64,000 nt of DNA, taken from contig NC_068342.1 in assembly GCF_014633365.1 (NCBI RefSeq), forward strand, positions 3,830,622 to 3,894,621, given 5' to 3'. Origin of the DNA: Diospyros lotus (lineage: Eukaryota; Streptophyta; Magnoliopsida; Ericales; Ebenaceae). Below the pieces are notes generated by a model. The model was not told where the DNA came from. It made no database searches and was given only the letters and a program-made list of their open reading frames with translations. The translations under genes were made by a program, and so were the position numbers. This document shows, one piece after another, positions 25,294-38,306 of the stretch. The first letter of the stretch is position 1. The number at the start of each line of letters is the position of its first letter.

Positions 25294-26380
25294 CAAAATA
25301 AAAGACCCCCCACAACTTTGATACTTTTGAAATCCTATAGCACACATCCAAGAAAGGGGTGAGTTGGGTAATTTAAAAATTTGATAGAACTTGAAAAACT
25401 TTTTGATACAAATTAAGATTTTAGTGATTTAAAACTTAAAACATAAAAAATGACAAATGTAAATCAAGAAAGATAAATATGTCAATCAAGTAAGAAATAA
25501 ACGAATGCTTGAAAAGATAAAGATCAAATAACACAAGCACAAGAGAACACAAAGATTTATAGTGGTTCGGCTTAACCAAGCCTAATCCATTACTTTAGTT
25601 CCTCACTAAAGATTTTTCAACCAATCCACTAAAACCTCCTACTTAACCAAATATGCCCTCTAATCCAAGACAAGGAAATTACAAACCCCTTGCTTATACA
25701 AGCAAGCCTTCTAGCACCTAGTTAGATATTTCAACCCCTTACTTCAAAAAGCAAGTCCTCTAGCACAACAAGTTAGAAAATACAAGATTTCAACAATAAG
25801 AGAGAATCTAAGAGATGAATCTCTTAGATATAAGGTCTTTCAAAATACAAAACAAGGTTTGAATGAATTAATACAAATTTATATCAAAGTCTTGAAGAAA
25901 GAAAAATGAAGCACAATCAACGTAAATACAAACAAGTATAAATGTAAGCTCAAATCAATTCATTCACATCCATTAGCCTCTTCTTAATCTCCTTGATTTG
26001 TATTTATAGGCTTTCCAAAAATTTTGTCCGAAACTAGCCGTTGGAGACTTAGAAACTAGCCATTGAAAACTGTTAGAGACACAAACAACAAACTAAAGAG
26101 GTTAGTCAACTAATTATATAAACAAAAAATAAACATAGTTGACAAAACTATAACCATAGTCGACAAATCAAAAATATGAAGAAAACTTCTTCTAAAATAC
26201 ACACTGATAGTCGACAAATTAAATTATACTGTTGACAGAACTATAAAAATAGTCGACAGAACAAAATATAGTCGACAAATGCAAAGTATAGTCAACAGAT
26301 GCATGGCATATAGTCGACATAATGAAATACTTAGTTGATAGATTAAAAACATGTAGTCGACAGTTCAAATTACAACATAT
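25294..26380 (-). mobile_element. Possible LTR-retrotransposon fragment
   Basis: The block containing AGATTTATAGTGGTTCGGC and the CCTAATCCATTAC context near 25552-25595 resembles the promoter-distal part of plant Copia LTRs read backwards. It runs into the GTCGAC tandem repeat. Neither clean ends nor coding sequence were found. Confidence 0.35.
26103..26365. repeat. Degenerate tandem repeat with TAGTCGACA core
   Basis: About eleven copies of a TAGTYRAC core (usually ATAGTCGACA followed by A/T-rich filler) spaced roughly 17-50 bp apart. The core is a palindrome, GTCGAC, in most copies. The decayed copies read GTCAAC or GTTGAC, as expected if methylated CpG is being lost. Confidence 0.8.
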
Positions 26381-26384
26381 TTAC

Positions 26385-26745
26385 ATTTATTTAGTTTAAG
26401 TAAATGTTCACGATTTCTTTAATTTATATTTTACTTTTTATTTACTTTAATACATAAATGTAAATAAGAAATTACCTCTATTTGGATTCAATAAAAATAT
26501 CTAAAAAATCAAAATCCATAACAATAAAAAATAAAATTTTGATTTTGGTACAAACTCGGGATTTAGTAATTTTACCACCCAAAATACATACCTTCTATTT
26601 ATTAAAAATTCATTAAAAATTATTTTAGTAACAATGAATATCAGCTATCAAAATATTGGAAGATAGTTTTCAAAATGAAAAATATTTTCTTATGTCTCCT
26701 TATAATATGTTAATCTTCTGAACTTAGAGAAATAACATTTCTTAG
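26385..26745 (-). repeat. Inverted partial copy of the inner hAT-like element
   Basis: Read on the minus strand this matches about 16138-16520 over some 370 bp. Shared landmarks include TGGATTTTRATTTTTTA, GAATCCAAAT, TTCTTATTTACATTTAT and GTATGTATTTTGGG. It identifies the sequence as a dispersed repeat family. Confidence 0.75.
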
Positions 26746-26999
26746 TTCATTTTGATACATAAAATATGATAATACACATATGTTTATCCAATGATTCAAA
26801 ACTAATTTATAAAATCATTTAGGAGATTCTTTTAAATCTTAAAACTTTTTTGTGAAAAACTCCATTTATAGAAAATTATAGATCATTTGGTTTTCATTTT
26901 CACAAAGGTACTTGAAATTGATTTTTGTTTCCAAATTATATTATCAATTTTGTTTTTTATCATTAAAACTAAACACAAGAGTAAAACATCAAACTTGTC

Positions 27000-28830
27000 A
27001 TTCCATGAGCTTTGTACACATCTATTGCCCGAGGACCCAAAACGATGTCCCACTATGAGTACCTATCACCTTAGACATCCCCCTCATCTGGAATAATGTT
27101 AAAATAAAGTCCGAGTCACGAGACTCAACAAGTATAAGAAGGAAAGGCAACAGGTTAAAGATAGAGCTTTCTTTACACCACATGCATTTCATGCCATTGC
27201 AGCAACATATCATGCCACATACAGTACGTGCATTAGTCCCAACTGTATAAACATAAAGTAAACTCCACATATACGGTCCTTGAGGCCCACATAAGATGCA
27301 CACACTGGCGCCCAAGTCCCTACATACCAACCTACTAGCAACCAAGTGTAGGCTACCAAATCATTACTTTTAAAATTACCACGAGTCAGCATTTAGCCAC
27401 CCGAGCTTAGCGGATCCCGTATGCGGAACATGTTCTTTACCATATCATTTCATGTCTCTTGTCATCTTTAATAACACATAATCATGACATATAGTTGTTG
27501 TGGGTCTTAGCCCAACAGTCTTACGCTCATTTCTTATCCATCATAGCCACTATTGATTACCATGCGATACAATATATAAGAATGCAATGATTTTTGCAAT
27601 ATAAATGTGATGACAAGGCCCCCATAAGCCAAGTATCAGGCTATGTTACGCCCACATAGGAACCCACACAGGAAAAATGCTCTAAATACATATATTTACC
27701 TATCATACCCAAGTCGACACTTAACATGCCGACTAAGTTATGACAATGTGCACACTTCCCAACACACACAAAGCATGTCCTCCAATAAATGCAGCTCAAT
27801 CCCATGTGTCACAATACTATGATATGCACAATATCAAGGATAGGTGATTGGCAATACCAACTTTCTTATCCTATTTGTGGCTTGTTACAATGGCTAATAG
27901 TTGGCGTCCATACATCCAACGATCGACTGTCACGACCCAACGATCGACAACTAGTAACTTTATACCTCGCACCCTTAAACACACATAAACAAATCTTTGG
28001 CTCCGCAGTTACTACAATTCACACCGAAAGGTACCCACAACCACAACCGACTCTCAAAGAACTTAGTCCCAAACGGGTTCGACATTATTTCTAAAGAAGT
28101 AAGGGCAACACAAACCGCATAAACATTTAAAAGGAAGAATCACATGGAATCTTTTATTTAATTCAATCCATAACCAAAGGAACCACAACTCAAGGGTTTA
28201 TAAGGAGAAACAATGCGTACTCATAGAAATAATACTTAGAACCAAATCGAAATAAGGAAAGGTATAAAATACGCATAACAAAAGAAACTTACATGAAGGT
28301 TAAAGAATTCATTGAGAATGTCTAGAATTTGCTTTTTAATAAAAAATTTCAAACTTTTTGCTCACTCGTTAGCACACGCTATCTATTTTTTCTTTTAATT
28401 TTTTTCCACTAAATTCCCTTCCACTTAGTCTCCCACGATTCACCAATCTTTCCAATCATTTCCTTAGCCTATTTACTTTCTTTTTATACCCCTAATTCTA
28501 TCTTGATAGCCAAGCATCTCGCACTCTCCAATGACCATGATTTAACCTCTCTTTAACCCTCATAATTAACCTCACATAGCGACAATTAGTTGGCCACTTC
28601 TCAACCACAACTACATCACTTGGATGGAAGTTGGGGTAAAATTTTGGAGAATGAAGGGGGCTGGATGTGCAGCCGTTGGAGCAGTCACATGGGCCCAATT
28701 TGAGTGTCTGAAACGACGTCGTTTGGTGCCTCCTAGTTATTGAAAATTTTCAACAATTTCTCCAACTCCAAACTCTCTCAAAAATTTTTTTTGAACGCGA
28801 CCAAGATATGCTAGAATTTTTCAACAACTT
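27000..28830 (-). mobile_element. Possible LTR or LTR-retrotransposon fragment, non-coding
   Basis: About 1.8 kb of moderately GC-rich, non-coding DNA unlike its AT-rich surroundings. It is rich in short phrases (GGCCCACATAAGATGCACAC, CCCAACGATCGACAACTAG) typical of chromovirus LTRs read in reverse. No coding remains or matched terminal repeats were found. Confidence 0.3.
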
Positions 28831-29811
28831 ATCTAATTTATATATATATATATAATATAATACATGACACGTTCCATTAATTACCTAGATACATAATATA
28901 CTCAATACCTTGATATATAATATACTCTATTGAGCATCTATAATTTCGCATATTCCATCCTTTGGTTAGCATGGATAGGTATTGTATATTATATTATTTC
29001 CTATTGTTTATGTATAATTAGTGGGCTGCACGTGCCTTGGTAGGAGATGGAGATTTGGGGGTTTGCGGGACCACATGTTGGAAACTCCTCCAGCTCCTAT
29101 CATCCCCTTAATAAATATAATATTATATGCTATTTACTCCTATTCCAAGATGGATTACACCATATTTTGTATGCCACATATTATATATATATATATATAT
29201 ATATACCCATACAGTAATAGACGGCTGCACCCTCCAAATCGTTCCCAATTGTCTTCTACAAAATTTATTTTTCTTAAGTATAGTTTGTAATATTCATTGA
29301 ATATTTTAATAATATTTTGTCAACCTTAACATTCATCCAAAATTTAATTCCCATTCAAGATATAATATATTTTAACATTCTCTACTAAATTCTTCAAATA
29401 TTGAGATGTCACGAACAATGCCTTTCTACTCTCTTTTCCGTCATTTGAGAAGCCCAATCACAATTAGGGTTACTCAACCAATGGGATCATTGGTTTAAAA
29501 ACCCCAACGACGCATTTGATTACAAATATAGAATTTACATAAAAAAAAAGTAAATTCCAAACAATTCAATTACTTATAAATTATTTACATGAAAATTATC
29601 AATTGAACGTATTTGACTATAATTTTATTTTCTATATAATTTTCTCTCCAAATCTACCCTCCCCCTCCCTCCCAAACCCACTTCTCCTCCCTGTCTCCAC
29701 CCATCACCGTAGCTATCGTCAATTGCAGCAGCCATCGCCATTGCTGCCATCTTCGCTACCCATCTCTCTCTCTCTCATTTCCTCCCAAACCCACTTCTTT
29801 TTCCTGCCTCC

Positions 29812-31832
29812 TGATTAGTGGTTAATTTTATAAAAATTTTGTTATAATTATGCCCTTCTTTTGATCTTAAAAATAGTTTAAATTAGATATTAATATATAT
29901 TTTATGGTTATATGCAAGTTTAAATTGAAAAATGAATGAAATGAAATTTTAAAGTAAAATTTAATAATAATAATAATAATAATAATAATATATAAAATTA
30001 TATATAATACATATACATCATTATATGCATGCATGTAATATATATATATAATATAATATATATATATGTGCCATGTGTAATACATATATATAATATATAA
30101 TTTATTAATAATATTAAATTATTTTTATTTTTTTTTTAGGCATGAAGAATTCAAGTCCATGAAGAAATCAAACCCATGGAAAAATCAAGTCCATGAAGAA
30201 ATCAAGCCCATGAAAAATTAAAGTCCATGAAGAATTCAAGCCCATGAAGAATTAAGACCCAATTTGAGCAACCCATGGAAGATATTATTTGGAGAAGGCC
30301 CAAGGATTATTTTTAATCCTAATGAAGATTAAAAACCAATTTATAGAAATCTATTTTTATTTTTTATGTGAGAGCTTTATTAGGTGTGTTTTTTAGCTAA
30401 AATCCATTTAACTATTAGGTGGATATTATAGCTAAAATCCATTTAACTTTATGAATGCTTTATTAAGTATGTATTTTAGCTAAAATCCATTTAATATTAG
30501 GTGTGTATTATAGCTAAAATCCATTTAACTTTAAGTGTGTGAGTGCCCATTAGATATAATTATGTCTAGTTGAATAATTAAAATTGTGTGGTTTGTATTG
30601 CATCTTGTGGCCTATAAATAGATCACTTGATTGCATTTGTAAGTGTGATTATTATTCTTGAATAAAAGTTTAGTTGTTTCCTTATAATTCTCTCTTTGAG
30701 AATTGTTCTTGTTCTTTCTCATTTTCTTTAGTACTTTCTCTTATAATCTTACTTTTTTTCTTTCTTCTTTTAAATTCTTATGTCATTTATTATTACTTTA
30801 TTATTCACCGCCTAAATGGCCGGTTAATTTGTACCTTTAAATTTCTGTAATTTTAATTCTTGTCATTTAATTATTCACCGCCTAAATGGCCGGTTAGTTT
30901 ATGCCTTTAAATTTCTGCAATTTTAATTCTTGTCATTTAATTATCCACCGCCTAAATGGCCGGTTAGTTTATACCTTTAAATTTCTTGTCATTTAAATTT
31001 TGTTATTTAAATTACGTCATTTAAATTTATGTCAATTAACTTTCAAATAAAAATGAGTAGTTAAATCTAATCTTGGGTTAAGGCAAGGACAGTGTCCAAC
31101 GCCAATGATTCCCAAAGAAAGCTGCGCTTTAAATAAGTAACATTAATTTAAATTTCAGTATGAGTATGTATTAATTATTAAAAAATCACTAGGTTTGGAT
31201 TGGAGCGTAAGCCTAACTTAGAGCTTTCATGCCATGTATGAGAGTTACTAGAACTGGAAACGCTATCATACCTAAACCCAGATGATTAATTTAGTTGTTT
31301 TGTGTATTAATTGCAATTGGATTTATGGTGGTTGCTTAAATTAGAATCTCGCATATCATGTATGGGGATTGCTTAACCTAGAACTACCATCATCTCTAAT
31401 TGCATTTAATAACAAACCCTCATATCTGAAATTAAATTAATGTTGCTAATTTTTTATGCTAAAATTTGGGAATCAACGGGTTGGTACTGAAATTGTCTTA
31501 ACTCAAGCACTATCCAAATTCATATTTTTACGTTTAATGTTTATTTCAATTTCTGCCTTATTTTATTTTCTAGTATCTGTTGTCTAAAAAAAACTCATAA
31601 AAAAACCTTGTTGCCAATTTGTCCAAATGCGTGTGCGTGTGTGTGACATTCTTTTTCTTTTGCCATAAATAAATCTCTCAGTGGACGACCTGGATTCATC
31701 CAGAAAATATAAATTTAAATTTGGACTACAACTGCACTCGTACACTGGCGAGTATAAACCTCTCACTAAAATAAAAAAAAAAATTTATTATGATTTGTTC
31801 TTATTATGTTTTAATTGCAGGGTGAGAGTGCA
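29812..31832 (+). repeat. 5' LTR of the Athila-like element
   Basis: 2021 bp. It contains an ATT/AAT triplet run near 29962, AT microsatellites, a CATGAAGAA-type minisatellite (about 30140-30250), four copies of AGCTAAAATCCATTTAA (about 30397-30520) and three 70-75 bp tandem copies of a CACCGCCTAAATGGCCGGTT unit (about 30806-30975). The promoter and poly(A) signal are listed separately. Confidence 0.95.
30612..30620 (+). promoter_or_regulatory. LTR TATA box
   Basis: CTATAAATA in the middle of the 5' LTR, with an AATAAA poly(A) signal about 50 bp downstream at 30661. The same pair occurs in the 3' LTR near 42316 and 42365. This places the U3/R border shortly after 30640 and leaves a long U5. 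Confidence 0.7.
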
Positions 31833-31841
31833 GTCAAATTT

Positions 31842-31859
31842 TGGCGCCGTTGCCGGGGA
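31842..31859 (+). promoter_or_regulatory. Primer-binding site, tRNA-Asp type
   Basis: TGGCGCCGTTGCCGGGGA, nine bases after the LTR end, is complementary to the 3' end of plant tRNA-Asp. It primes minus-strand DNA synthesis. Confidence 0.9.
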
Positions 31860-31961
31860 GATTGAGGCAAAAACAAAAAGGAAAAAAAAAAAATATAAGA
31901 AGAAGCATCTCCTGATAAATTCGGTAACTCTGTTTCTTTTTACTTTATTTTTGCATAGTGT

Positions 31962-34900
31962 ATGATACTTAGGTCAGGTAAAACTGTAGAAAATCAGTCA
32001 CTCATGTCTCAACACAATGAGAACATGCCACTTCCACAGAACATGTCTGCACGTGGTAGTGACCACGGTGACCCTAATCCCATTGATCAGGAGATGATCA
32101 GACCCCTTAGGGAGTATCTTCATCCTCCTAGGCAGACAACCCCCTCATGCATTATTCTTCCCATCAATCATCATAGGTTTAACTTCAAACCTGGCACAAT
32201 CCAATTGTTGCCAACTTTTCATGGCATGGATTCTGAAAATCCATATACTCATATGAAAGAATTTGAGGAAGTATGTAGCACTTGCATGGACCATACAGCA
32301 AATGAGGATGTCATAAGATTAAAACTCTTTCCATTCTCACTGAAAGATAAGGCAAAAATATGGTTAAGCACTCTTCCACCTAGATCTATAGGAACTTGGA
32401 GAGAAATGCAAACAACTTTCTTAAAAAAATACTTCCCTGCCAACAGAACTGCTACTCTTCAAAGACAAATCATGAACTTTGCCTGTAAACCAAATGAGAA
32501 TTTTGCGCAAGCGTGGGAAAGGTTTAAAGACCTTTTTCACACTTGTCCGCACCATGCTTTTGAGCAATGGAGAGTGGTCAGTTTCTTTCATGATTCACTC
32601 ACTCCCCAATTGAAAATGCTAGTTTCTACAATGTGCAATGGAGAATTCTATGAGAAGACTCTAGAAGAAGCTTTCCACTTCTTTGACACATTGGCTGAGA
32701 ATACAAGGAACTGGGAAGTTGGTCCAACATCTGCTCTTGCTTCAAGAGAAAATCCACAACCTAGAGGGAGATACCAACTGAGTGAGAGTGACGATTTAAA
32801 TGCAAGACTAACTGCTTTAACAAAGAAAGTTGAAAACATGCAACCCAAAAAGGTGCAATCTGTTAATCAAGTGGAAGTAAAGTGTGTTGTGTGTGATGCA
32901 ACAGATCATTCAACTGAAGAATGTCCTACCCTACCTGCTTTCAAGGAGGTATTGTATGGGCAGACTAATAACAATCATTCACACAACTTTGAGGGGAGAC
33001 AAAATCAAAATCAGAGTGGAGCCTATTATGGGAATAATCAGAACTACAATTCATACCATCCCAATAATAGAAATCACCCCAATTTTTCTTGGAGAAATGA
33101 TTCTGGAAATCATTCTCAACCTCCCTTCCCTACACAACAACATACCTTCCAACAAAATCAAGGTTCTTCATCCAATACTTACCAACCTCCTCATCGGAGA
33201 TCTTTGGAAGATACCTTGCACCAGTTCATCCAAAGTCAAACAGGTATCAATAATCAGGTTGCTCAGCTTGTCAAAAATCAAGACCAAACAAACAGAGCCA
33301 TAGAAGACATTAGGAGCCAGTTGACCAAGATAACACAAACATTGAGTGTGAGAGAACCCGGGAGGTTTCCATCCCAAACTAATCCTAACCCAATTAGGCA
33401 AACCAACCAGGTAGACGCTTCAAATAGTGAAACCAACACTCATGAACAAGTGCAAGCAGTGACTGCCCTAAGAAGTGGAAGAATAATTGAGAAACCAACT
33501 GATCCTAGGATAAACCAACATGTTGATGAAGAAAAAGAACCAAAAGATCATGAATCCACCATGGAAAAAAATGAAAAAAATGAGAAAAATGAGAAAAATG
33601 AAAAACAAAAAGAAGATGAGAAAGAAATTCAATACAGGCCCAAACCACCTTTTCCACAAAGGTTGAATCATTTGAAAAAAGAGCAACAAAATGCAGATAT
33701 ATATGAAGTGTTTAAGCAAGTGAGAATCAACATCCCGCTGTTGGATGCAATCAAACAAATACCTTCATATGCAAAGTTTTTGAAAGATCTGTGCACTGTC
33801 AAAAGGAAAACAAATGTGCATGAAAAGGCATTCTTGACTGAACAAGTCAGCGCCATTCTCCAATTGAAAACTCCTCCCAAATACAAAGATCCAGGCTGTC
33901 CAACCATTACATGCATCATAGGAAGTCAAAAGGTTGATCGGGCACTCTTGGATTTAGGAGCTAGTGTCAATTTGTTGCCATACAGTGTGTATCAACAGTT
34001 GGGATTAGGTGAGCTTAAACCCACTAGAGTGACCCTTCAGCTGGCTGATCGATCAGTCAAAGTTCCACGAGGAATTGTGGAGGATGTTCTGGTACAAATC
34101 GATAAGTTCTACTTTCCAATGGACTTCATCGTTTTGGACACCCAGCCGCATCAGGGGCCTCAACCTCCTGTGCCAGTCATCTTAGGTCGACCATTCCTTG
34201 CCACATCAAATGCCATCATCAACTGTAGGAATGGTGTGTTAAAGCTATCTTTTGGGAACATGACTATAGAAATGAATATCTTCAGGGTAGCCAAACATCA
34301 GGACACTGAGAGTGAAGTGGAGAAGGTAGACTTGATCCAAACACTGACCAATGACTGTTTTGAAGAGTTCATGAGAAGACCCAAAGAAGGAAATCAAGAT
34401 CTCAAAGAAATAAAAGAAGTGGAAGTCATAAGCAAAGAAAGTGAGAAGCCTACATGGATGCCTGGTTTAGAGACATTAAGGAACTTGGACAATAAGCTCA
34501 TGGCTCCTGATAGCCATCAGTCCACGCCTGAGAGAAAGCCATTGCCCAGTGATTTGAAGTATGTCTTTCTAGGAGAAGGGGAAGCATTCCCAGTGGTGAT
34601 CTCTTCAAGTTTGACACCTCAGCAAGAGCAACAACTGATAGAAGTTCTAAAAGCACACAGGAAGTCATTAGGATGGACCATTTCAGATTTGCAAGGTATT
34701 AGCCCTTTGATCTGTACTCATAAGATATTCTTGGAAGAAGGAGCAAAACCAGTTAGGCAAATGCAAAGGAGATTAAATCCCAACATGAAAGAAGTTGTCA
34801 GAAAAGAAGTGCTTAAGCTATTGGATGCTGAAATAATTTACCCAATCTCTGATTCTAAGTGGGTAAGTCCAACACAGGTAGTACCCAAAAAGTCTGGAGT

Positions 34901-35531
34901 CACTGTTGTAAAAAATAAGAACAATGAACTGATTCCCACGCGCATCCAGACAGGATGGCGTATGTGCATTGATTATAGAAAGCTCAATTCTGTGACAAGG
35001 AAAGATCATTTTCCTTTGCCTTTCTTGGATCAAGTTCTGGAGAGAATAGCAGGCCAAGCCTACTATTGTTTCTTAGATGGATACTCAGGGTACAATCAGA
35101 TAGAAATTGCACTAGAAGATCAAGAGAAGACAACTTTCACATGTCCATTTGGGACATTTGCATACAGGCGCATGCCATTTGGGTTATGCAATGCTCCAGC
35201 CACCTTTCAAAGGTGTATGATAAGCATTTTCAGTGAAATGGTTGAGCAGATTGTTGAAGTATTTATGGATGACTTTTCTGTTTATGGAAGTAACTTTGAG
35301 GCCTGTTTGGAGAATCTGAAAAAGGTTTTAGCAAGATGTGAGGAAACAAATCTGATACTCAATTGGGAAAAATGTCACTTCATGGTGAAACAGGGCATAG
35401 TCTTGGGGCACATCGTTTCATCTAGGGGGATGGAGGTAGACAGGTCAAAAATTGAAACAATTCAAAAACTCCCCATCCCTAGGAATGTGAAAGACATCAG
35501 AAGTTTTTTTGGGACATGCAGGGTTTTATAG
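31962..35531 (+). CDS. Athila gag-protease-reverse transcriptase polyprotein, frameshifted at its end
   Basis: 1189 codons from [12 protein letters not shown]. The gag core is at about residues 85-230. A zinc knuckle CX2CX4HX4C starts at Cys308. A Lys/Glu-rich low-complexity linker (several NEK repeats) is near 530-545. An aspartic protease carries DLGAS at residue 664. The RT has [26 protein letters not shown] and the catalytic FMDD near 1103. The sequence type places it in the Athila lineage. The frame ends early because a run of seven Ts at 35504-35510 puts the reader out of frame; the normal continuation lies in the next frame from 35509. One fewer T would join the two. No other stop interrupts it, so the copy is young. 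Confidence 0.95.
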   Translation: MILRSGKTVENQSLMSQHNENMPLPQNMSARGSDHGDPNPIDQEMIRPLREYLHPPRQTTPSCIILPINHHRFNFKPGTIQLLPTFHGMDSENPYTHMKEFEEVCSTCMDHTANEDVIRLKLFPFSLKDKAKIWLSTLPPRSIGTWREMQTTFLKKYFPANRTATLQRQIMNFACKPNENFAQAWERFKDLFHTCPHHAFEQWRVVSFFHDSLTPQLKMLVSTMCNGEFYEKTLEEAFHFFDTLAENTRNWEVGPTSALASRENPQPRGRYQLSESDDLNARLTALTKKVENMQPKKVQSVNQVEVKCVVCDATDHSTEECPTLPAFKEVLYGQTNNNHSHNFEGRQNQNQSGAYYGNNQNYNSYHPNNRNHPNFSWRNDSGNHSQPPFPTQQHTFQQNQGSSSNTYQPPHRRSLEDTLHQFIQSQTGINNQVAQLVKNQDQTNRAIEDIRSQLTKITQTLSVREPGRFPSQTNPNPIRQTNQVDASNSETNTHEQVQAVTALRSGRIIEKPTDPRINQHVDEEKEPKDHESTMEKNEKNEKNEKNEKQKEDEKEIQYRPKPPFPQRLNHLKKEQQNADIYEVFKQVRINIPLLDAIKQIPSYAKFLKDLCTVKRKTNVHEKAFLTEQVSAILQLKTPPKYKDPGCPTITCIIGSQKVDRALLDLGASVNLLPYSVYQQLGLGELKPTRVTLQLADRSVKVPRGIVEDVLVQIDKFYFPMDFIVLDTQPHQGPQPPVPVILGRPFLATSNAIINCRNGVLKLSFGNMTIEMNIFRVAKHQDTESEVEKVDLIQTLTNDCFEEFMRRPKEGNQDLKEIKEVEVISKESEKPTWMPGLETLRNLDNKLMAPDSHQSTPERKPLPSDLKYVFLGEGEAFPVVISSSLTPQQEQQLIEVLKAHRKSLGWTISDLQGISPLICTHKIFLEEGAKPVRQMQRRLNPNMKEVVRKEVLKLLDAEIIYPISDSKWVSPTQVVPKKSGVTVVKNKNNELIPTRIQTGWRMCIDYRKLNSVTRKDHFPLPFLDQVLERIAGQAYYCFLDGYSGYNQIEIALEDQEKTTFTCPFGTFAYRRMPFGLCNAPATFQRCMISIFSEMVEQIVEVFMDDFSVYGSNFEACLENLKKVLARCEETNLILNWEKCHFMVKQGIVLGHIVSSRGMEVDRSKIETIQKLPIPRNVKDIRSFFGTCRVL

Positions 35532-37452
35532 GAGATTCATTGCTTCCTTTAGCACCATAACAAGACCCTTGTGCCATTTGTTGTCTCAAGATGTTCCGTT
35601 TGAATGGAGTCCTGCCTGTCAAAATGCTTTTGATAAATTGAAAGATGCACTCATTTCAGCACCTATCATTCAGTCCCCTGATTGGTCCCTCCCGTTTGAA
35701 CTTATGTGCAATGCTAGTGATTACGCGGTAGGAGCTGTGTTAGGGCAGAGGAAGGATAAGAAACCTCATGTGATATATTATGCTAGCAAAACTCTTAATG
35801 AGGCACAAAAGAATTACACCACTACAGAGAAAGAGTTACTAGCAGTTGTCTTTGCCCTGGACAAGTTTCGATCTTACCTCGTAGGGTCACTAGTGATCAT
35901 TTTTACTGATCACGCTGCTCTGAAGTATTTGTTCACAAAGCAAGATGCAAAACCCCGTCTGCTCCGATGGATCTTACTCCTGCAAGAGTTCAACATTGAA
36001 ATCAGAGACAAGAAGGGAGTAGAAAATGTGGTGGCTGACCATTTGTCAAGGATTCCAAGTCAAGATCTCACACAATTTGATGAACCAATTCATGACAATT
36101 TCCCTGATGAGCAACTGTTTAAAGTGAATGTTATTCGTACATCATCTGTTGTCCCTTGGTATGCCGACATTGCGAACTACCTGGCAACTGGTCTGATCCC
36201 AGACCATTGGAGTAAGCAAGATAGGCATAAATTCTTCAGAAAAGTCAGAACCTTCTTTTGGGATGAGCCCTACCTCTTCAAGTATTGTCCTGACCAAATC
36301 ATCCGTAGATGCATACCCGATCATGAGCAACAAAGTGTCATCAATTTCAGTCATACTCTTGCATGTGGAGGCCATTTTTCTGTCAAGAAAACAGTTGCAA
36401 AAATTTTTCAGAGTGGATTTTATTGGCCGACACTGTTGAAGGATGTGTACAAGTTCTGTTCAAATTGCGATCGATGTCAAAGGTTAGGAAGTCTGTCAAG
36501 GAGAAACATGATGCCATTACATCCGATCCAAGTGTTAGAAGTTTTTGACTGTTGGGGTATGGATTTTATGGGCCCATTTGTCAATTCATTTGGTCATGAA
36601 TATATCTTACTTGCTGTTGACTATGTGTCCAAATGGGTAGAAGCAATCCCGGCCAGAACAAATGACCATAGGACTGTCGTGAAATTTTTTAAAGAAAACA
36701 TATTCAGTCGATTTGGGATGCCACGAGCAATCATCAGTGATGGGGGTTCCCATTTTTGTAATAAAGTTGTGGCAGGATTAATGAAGAAATATGGTGTACT
36801 GCATAAGGTTGCAACACTATACCATTCCCAAACCAATGGTCAAGCCGAGCTAGCCAATAGGGAGATTAAGCGCATATTGGAAAAGACTGTTGTTGCTAAT
36901 CGTAAGGATTGGTCCTTAAGACTAGTAGACGCTCTTTGGGCGTACAGGACAGCTTACAAAACAATTTTGGGAATGTCTCCCTATAGGCTAGTATACGGTA
37001 AATCTTGTCATCTGCCGGTGGAAATTGAGCATAAAGCATATTGGGCAATTCATAAGATCAACAAGAGTCTAACTGAAGCAGGCTTATCCAGGAAGCTCCA
37101 ATTGAATGAACTTGAGGAAATTCGGAATGAAGCATTTGAAAATGCACGATTGGCCAAGGTTCACATGAAAGAGTTACATGATCGGCACATCATTCGAAAA
37201 AGCTTTCAGGTAGGGCAACGGGTACTCTTGTATGATTCTCGATTGCATCTATTCCCAGGAAAATTGAAGTCTCAATGGGTCGGCCCCTTTGTAATCAAGT
37301 CCATCTCAAGATATGGGGCATTTGAGATAGAAAATCTGGAGTCAGGACAGCTTCTAACAGTCAATGGTCATAGGTTGAAACCATACCAGGGTAGTGTTGA
37401 GGAGAATGAAGGAGTTGTGGATTTAGATGATCCATCATCATCTGATGAGTAG
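35509..37452 (+). CDS. Athila RNase H-integrase half of pol
   Basis: 647 codons in the frame following the break, continuing the RT tail ([13 protein letters not shown]). RNase H is at about residues 60-180 ([41 protein letters not shown]). Its first catalytic Asp appears changed to Asn (CNASD, codon 35710-35712). The integrase zinc region is HTLACGGH followed by CSNCDRC. The core triad sits in [16 protein letters not shown] and [13 protein letters not shown]. It ends with the usual integrase C-terminal domain and an acidic tail ([10 protein letters not shown]). Translation from its own ATG is unlikely; this is the second half of one broken polyprotein. Confidence 0.95.
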   Translation: MGHAGFYRRFIASFSTITRPLCHLLSQDVPFEWSPACQNAFDKLKDALISAPIIQSPDWSLPFELMCNASDYAVGAVLGQRKDKKPHVIYYASKTLNEAQKNYTTTEKELLAVVFALDKFRSYLVGSLVIIFTDHAALKYLFTKQDAKPRLLRWILLLQEFNIEIRDKKGVENVVADHLSRIPSQDLTQFDEPIHDNFPDEQLFKVNVIRTSSVVPWYADIANYLATGLIPDHWSKQDRHKFFRKVRTFFWDEPYLFKYCPDQIIRRCIPDHEQQSVINFSHTLACGGHFSVKKTVAKIFQSGFYWPTLLKDVYKFCSNCDRCQRLGSLSRRNMMPLHPIQVLEVFDCWGMDFMGPFVNSFGHEYILLAVDYVSKWVEAIPARTNDHRTVVKFFKENIFSRFGMPRAIISDGGSHFCNKVVAGLMKKYGVLHKVATLYHSQTNGQAELANREIKRILEKTVVANRKDWSLRLVDALWAYRTAYKTILGMSPYRLVYGKSCHLPVEIEHKAYWAIHKINKSLTEAGLSRKLQLNELEEIRNEAFENARLAKVHMKELHDRHIIRKSFQVGQRVLLYDSRLHLFPGKLKSQWVGPFVIKSISRYGAFEIENLESGQLLTVNGHRLKPYQGSVEENEGVVDLDDPSSSDE

Positions 37453-38306
37453 GGAAAGTATCCTATCGTCTGGGAATCTGACATTAAAAGACCACCTTTC
37501 CATTTAGGTTAAATGGATGTTTATAGATCTAATAAAAAAATAAAAAAAATAAAAAAAATTAAATAAAAAAAAGAAAATTAAATAAAATTAAATAATAATA
37601 ATAATAAAGAAGTATATATATAAGTTGTTCATTTTCTGCATTACTTAATTAACTTTGATTCAAATAGTGTTTCTCTGTATGCAGTCTAAATAAAAATTTT
37701 TCCATACGAGTTCATGCATTGAAGACCGTCAGGTATGCCTATCTTCTATCCTTTTATTGCCGATTGAGGACAATGCGCAATTTAAGTTGGGGGGTAAGGG
37801 GTACTTATTGATTTATTAGTGAAATAATTTTGATTGACTTGATAATATTGTCTTGTGTGATATATATGATTTTATTGGGCCCCTACTAAAAAATATAAAA
37901 AAAAATAAAAAAAATAAAAATTTACCCAAAAAAAAAAATTTAAAAAAAAAAATTTGAATTGAGAGAGACAGAATTGACGCTGGTGGTAGCTATCTTTTCT
38001 TGGGCAAAGCAATCACACTGCCCTATAAAGGATAAGGCACACTGCCAAATGTTGAAAAATGAGGCACCAAGCGTTGGAAAAGAGACGCCAAGCATAACCC
38101 AGTAATTATGGCATGTCTCGAGCCGAGTGTAAAATAGTGATGGTCATTGCTCTATAAGAGACTCTATATCTGTATAAGGCAAGCCACCCTTCTTGAGCTC
38201 AGTCTTCTCTCCTTTGTGTTATTCTCCGATCAGGTACTCTCATCCCTTTTGTAAAGTTTATAGTTCTTTACTTTTTTTCTTAGTATAGTTAAAAAAAAAA
38301 AAAAAA
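37453..38306 (+). other. Spacer between pol and the extra ORFs, with first polypurine-like tract and promoter-like signals
   Basis: A-rich, with a TTTAAGTTGGGGGGT block at 37781-37795 that copies the true polypurine tract. Near 38152 CTCTATAAGAGACTC is TATA-like, followed by a pyrimidine-rich stretch and GATCAG/GTACTC at about 38231-38242, which reads as a splice donor. A run of 17 A ends at the ATG of the next ORF. This could be an internal promoter/leader for the two accessory ORFs. That is inference. Confidence 0.5.

Larger units (their letters stand above)
22901..29811. other. Intergenic region full of transposon debris
   Basis: I see no host gene. Apart from the elements listed separately it holds AT microsatellites (about 22968-22990, 23410-23425, 28839-28853, 29181-29205) and AT-rich DNA. 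Bases 29640-29811 are a C/T-rich block that resumes in similar style after the Athila element at 43537, suggesting the element split one local sequence. Confidence 0.55.

Noticed and set aside
26103..26365. CRISPR-like array
   Set aside because: Repeats are short, degenerate and irregularly spaced, in plant nuclear DNA with no spacers of uniform length.
33468..33758. Minus ORF with many hydrophobic Phe/Ile residues
   Set aside because: It is the antisense shadow of the Lys/Glu-rich linker in the Athila polyprotein.
35504..35512. Programmed +1 frameshift between RT and RNase H
   Set aside because: Known plant Ty3/gypsy pol genes are read through this point in one frame, and a homopolymer indel is the simpler cause.
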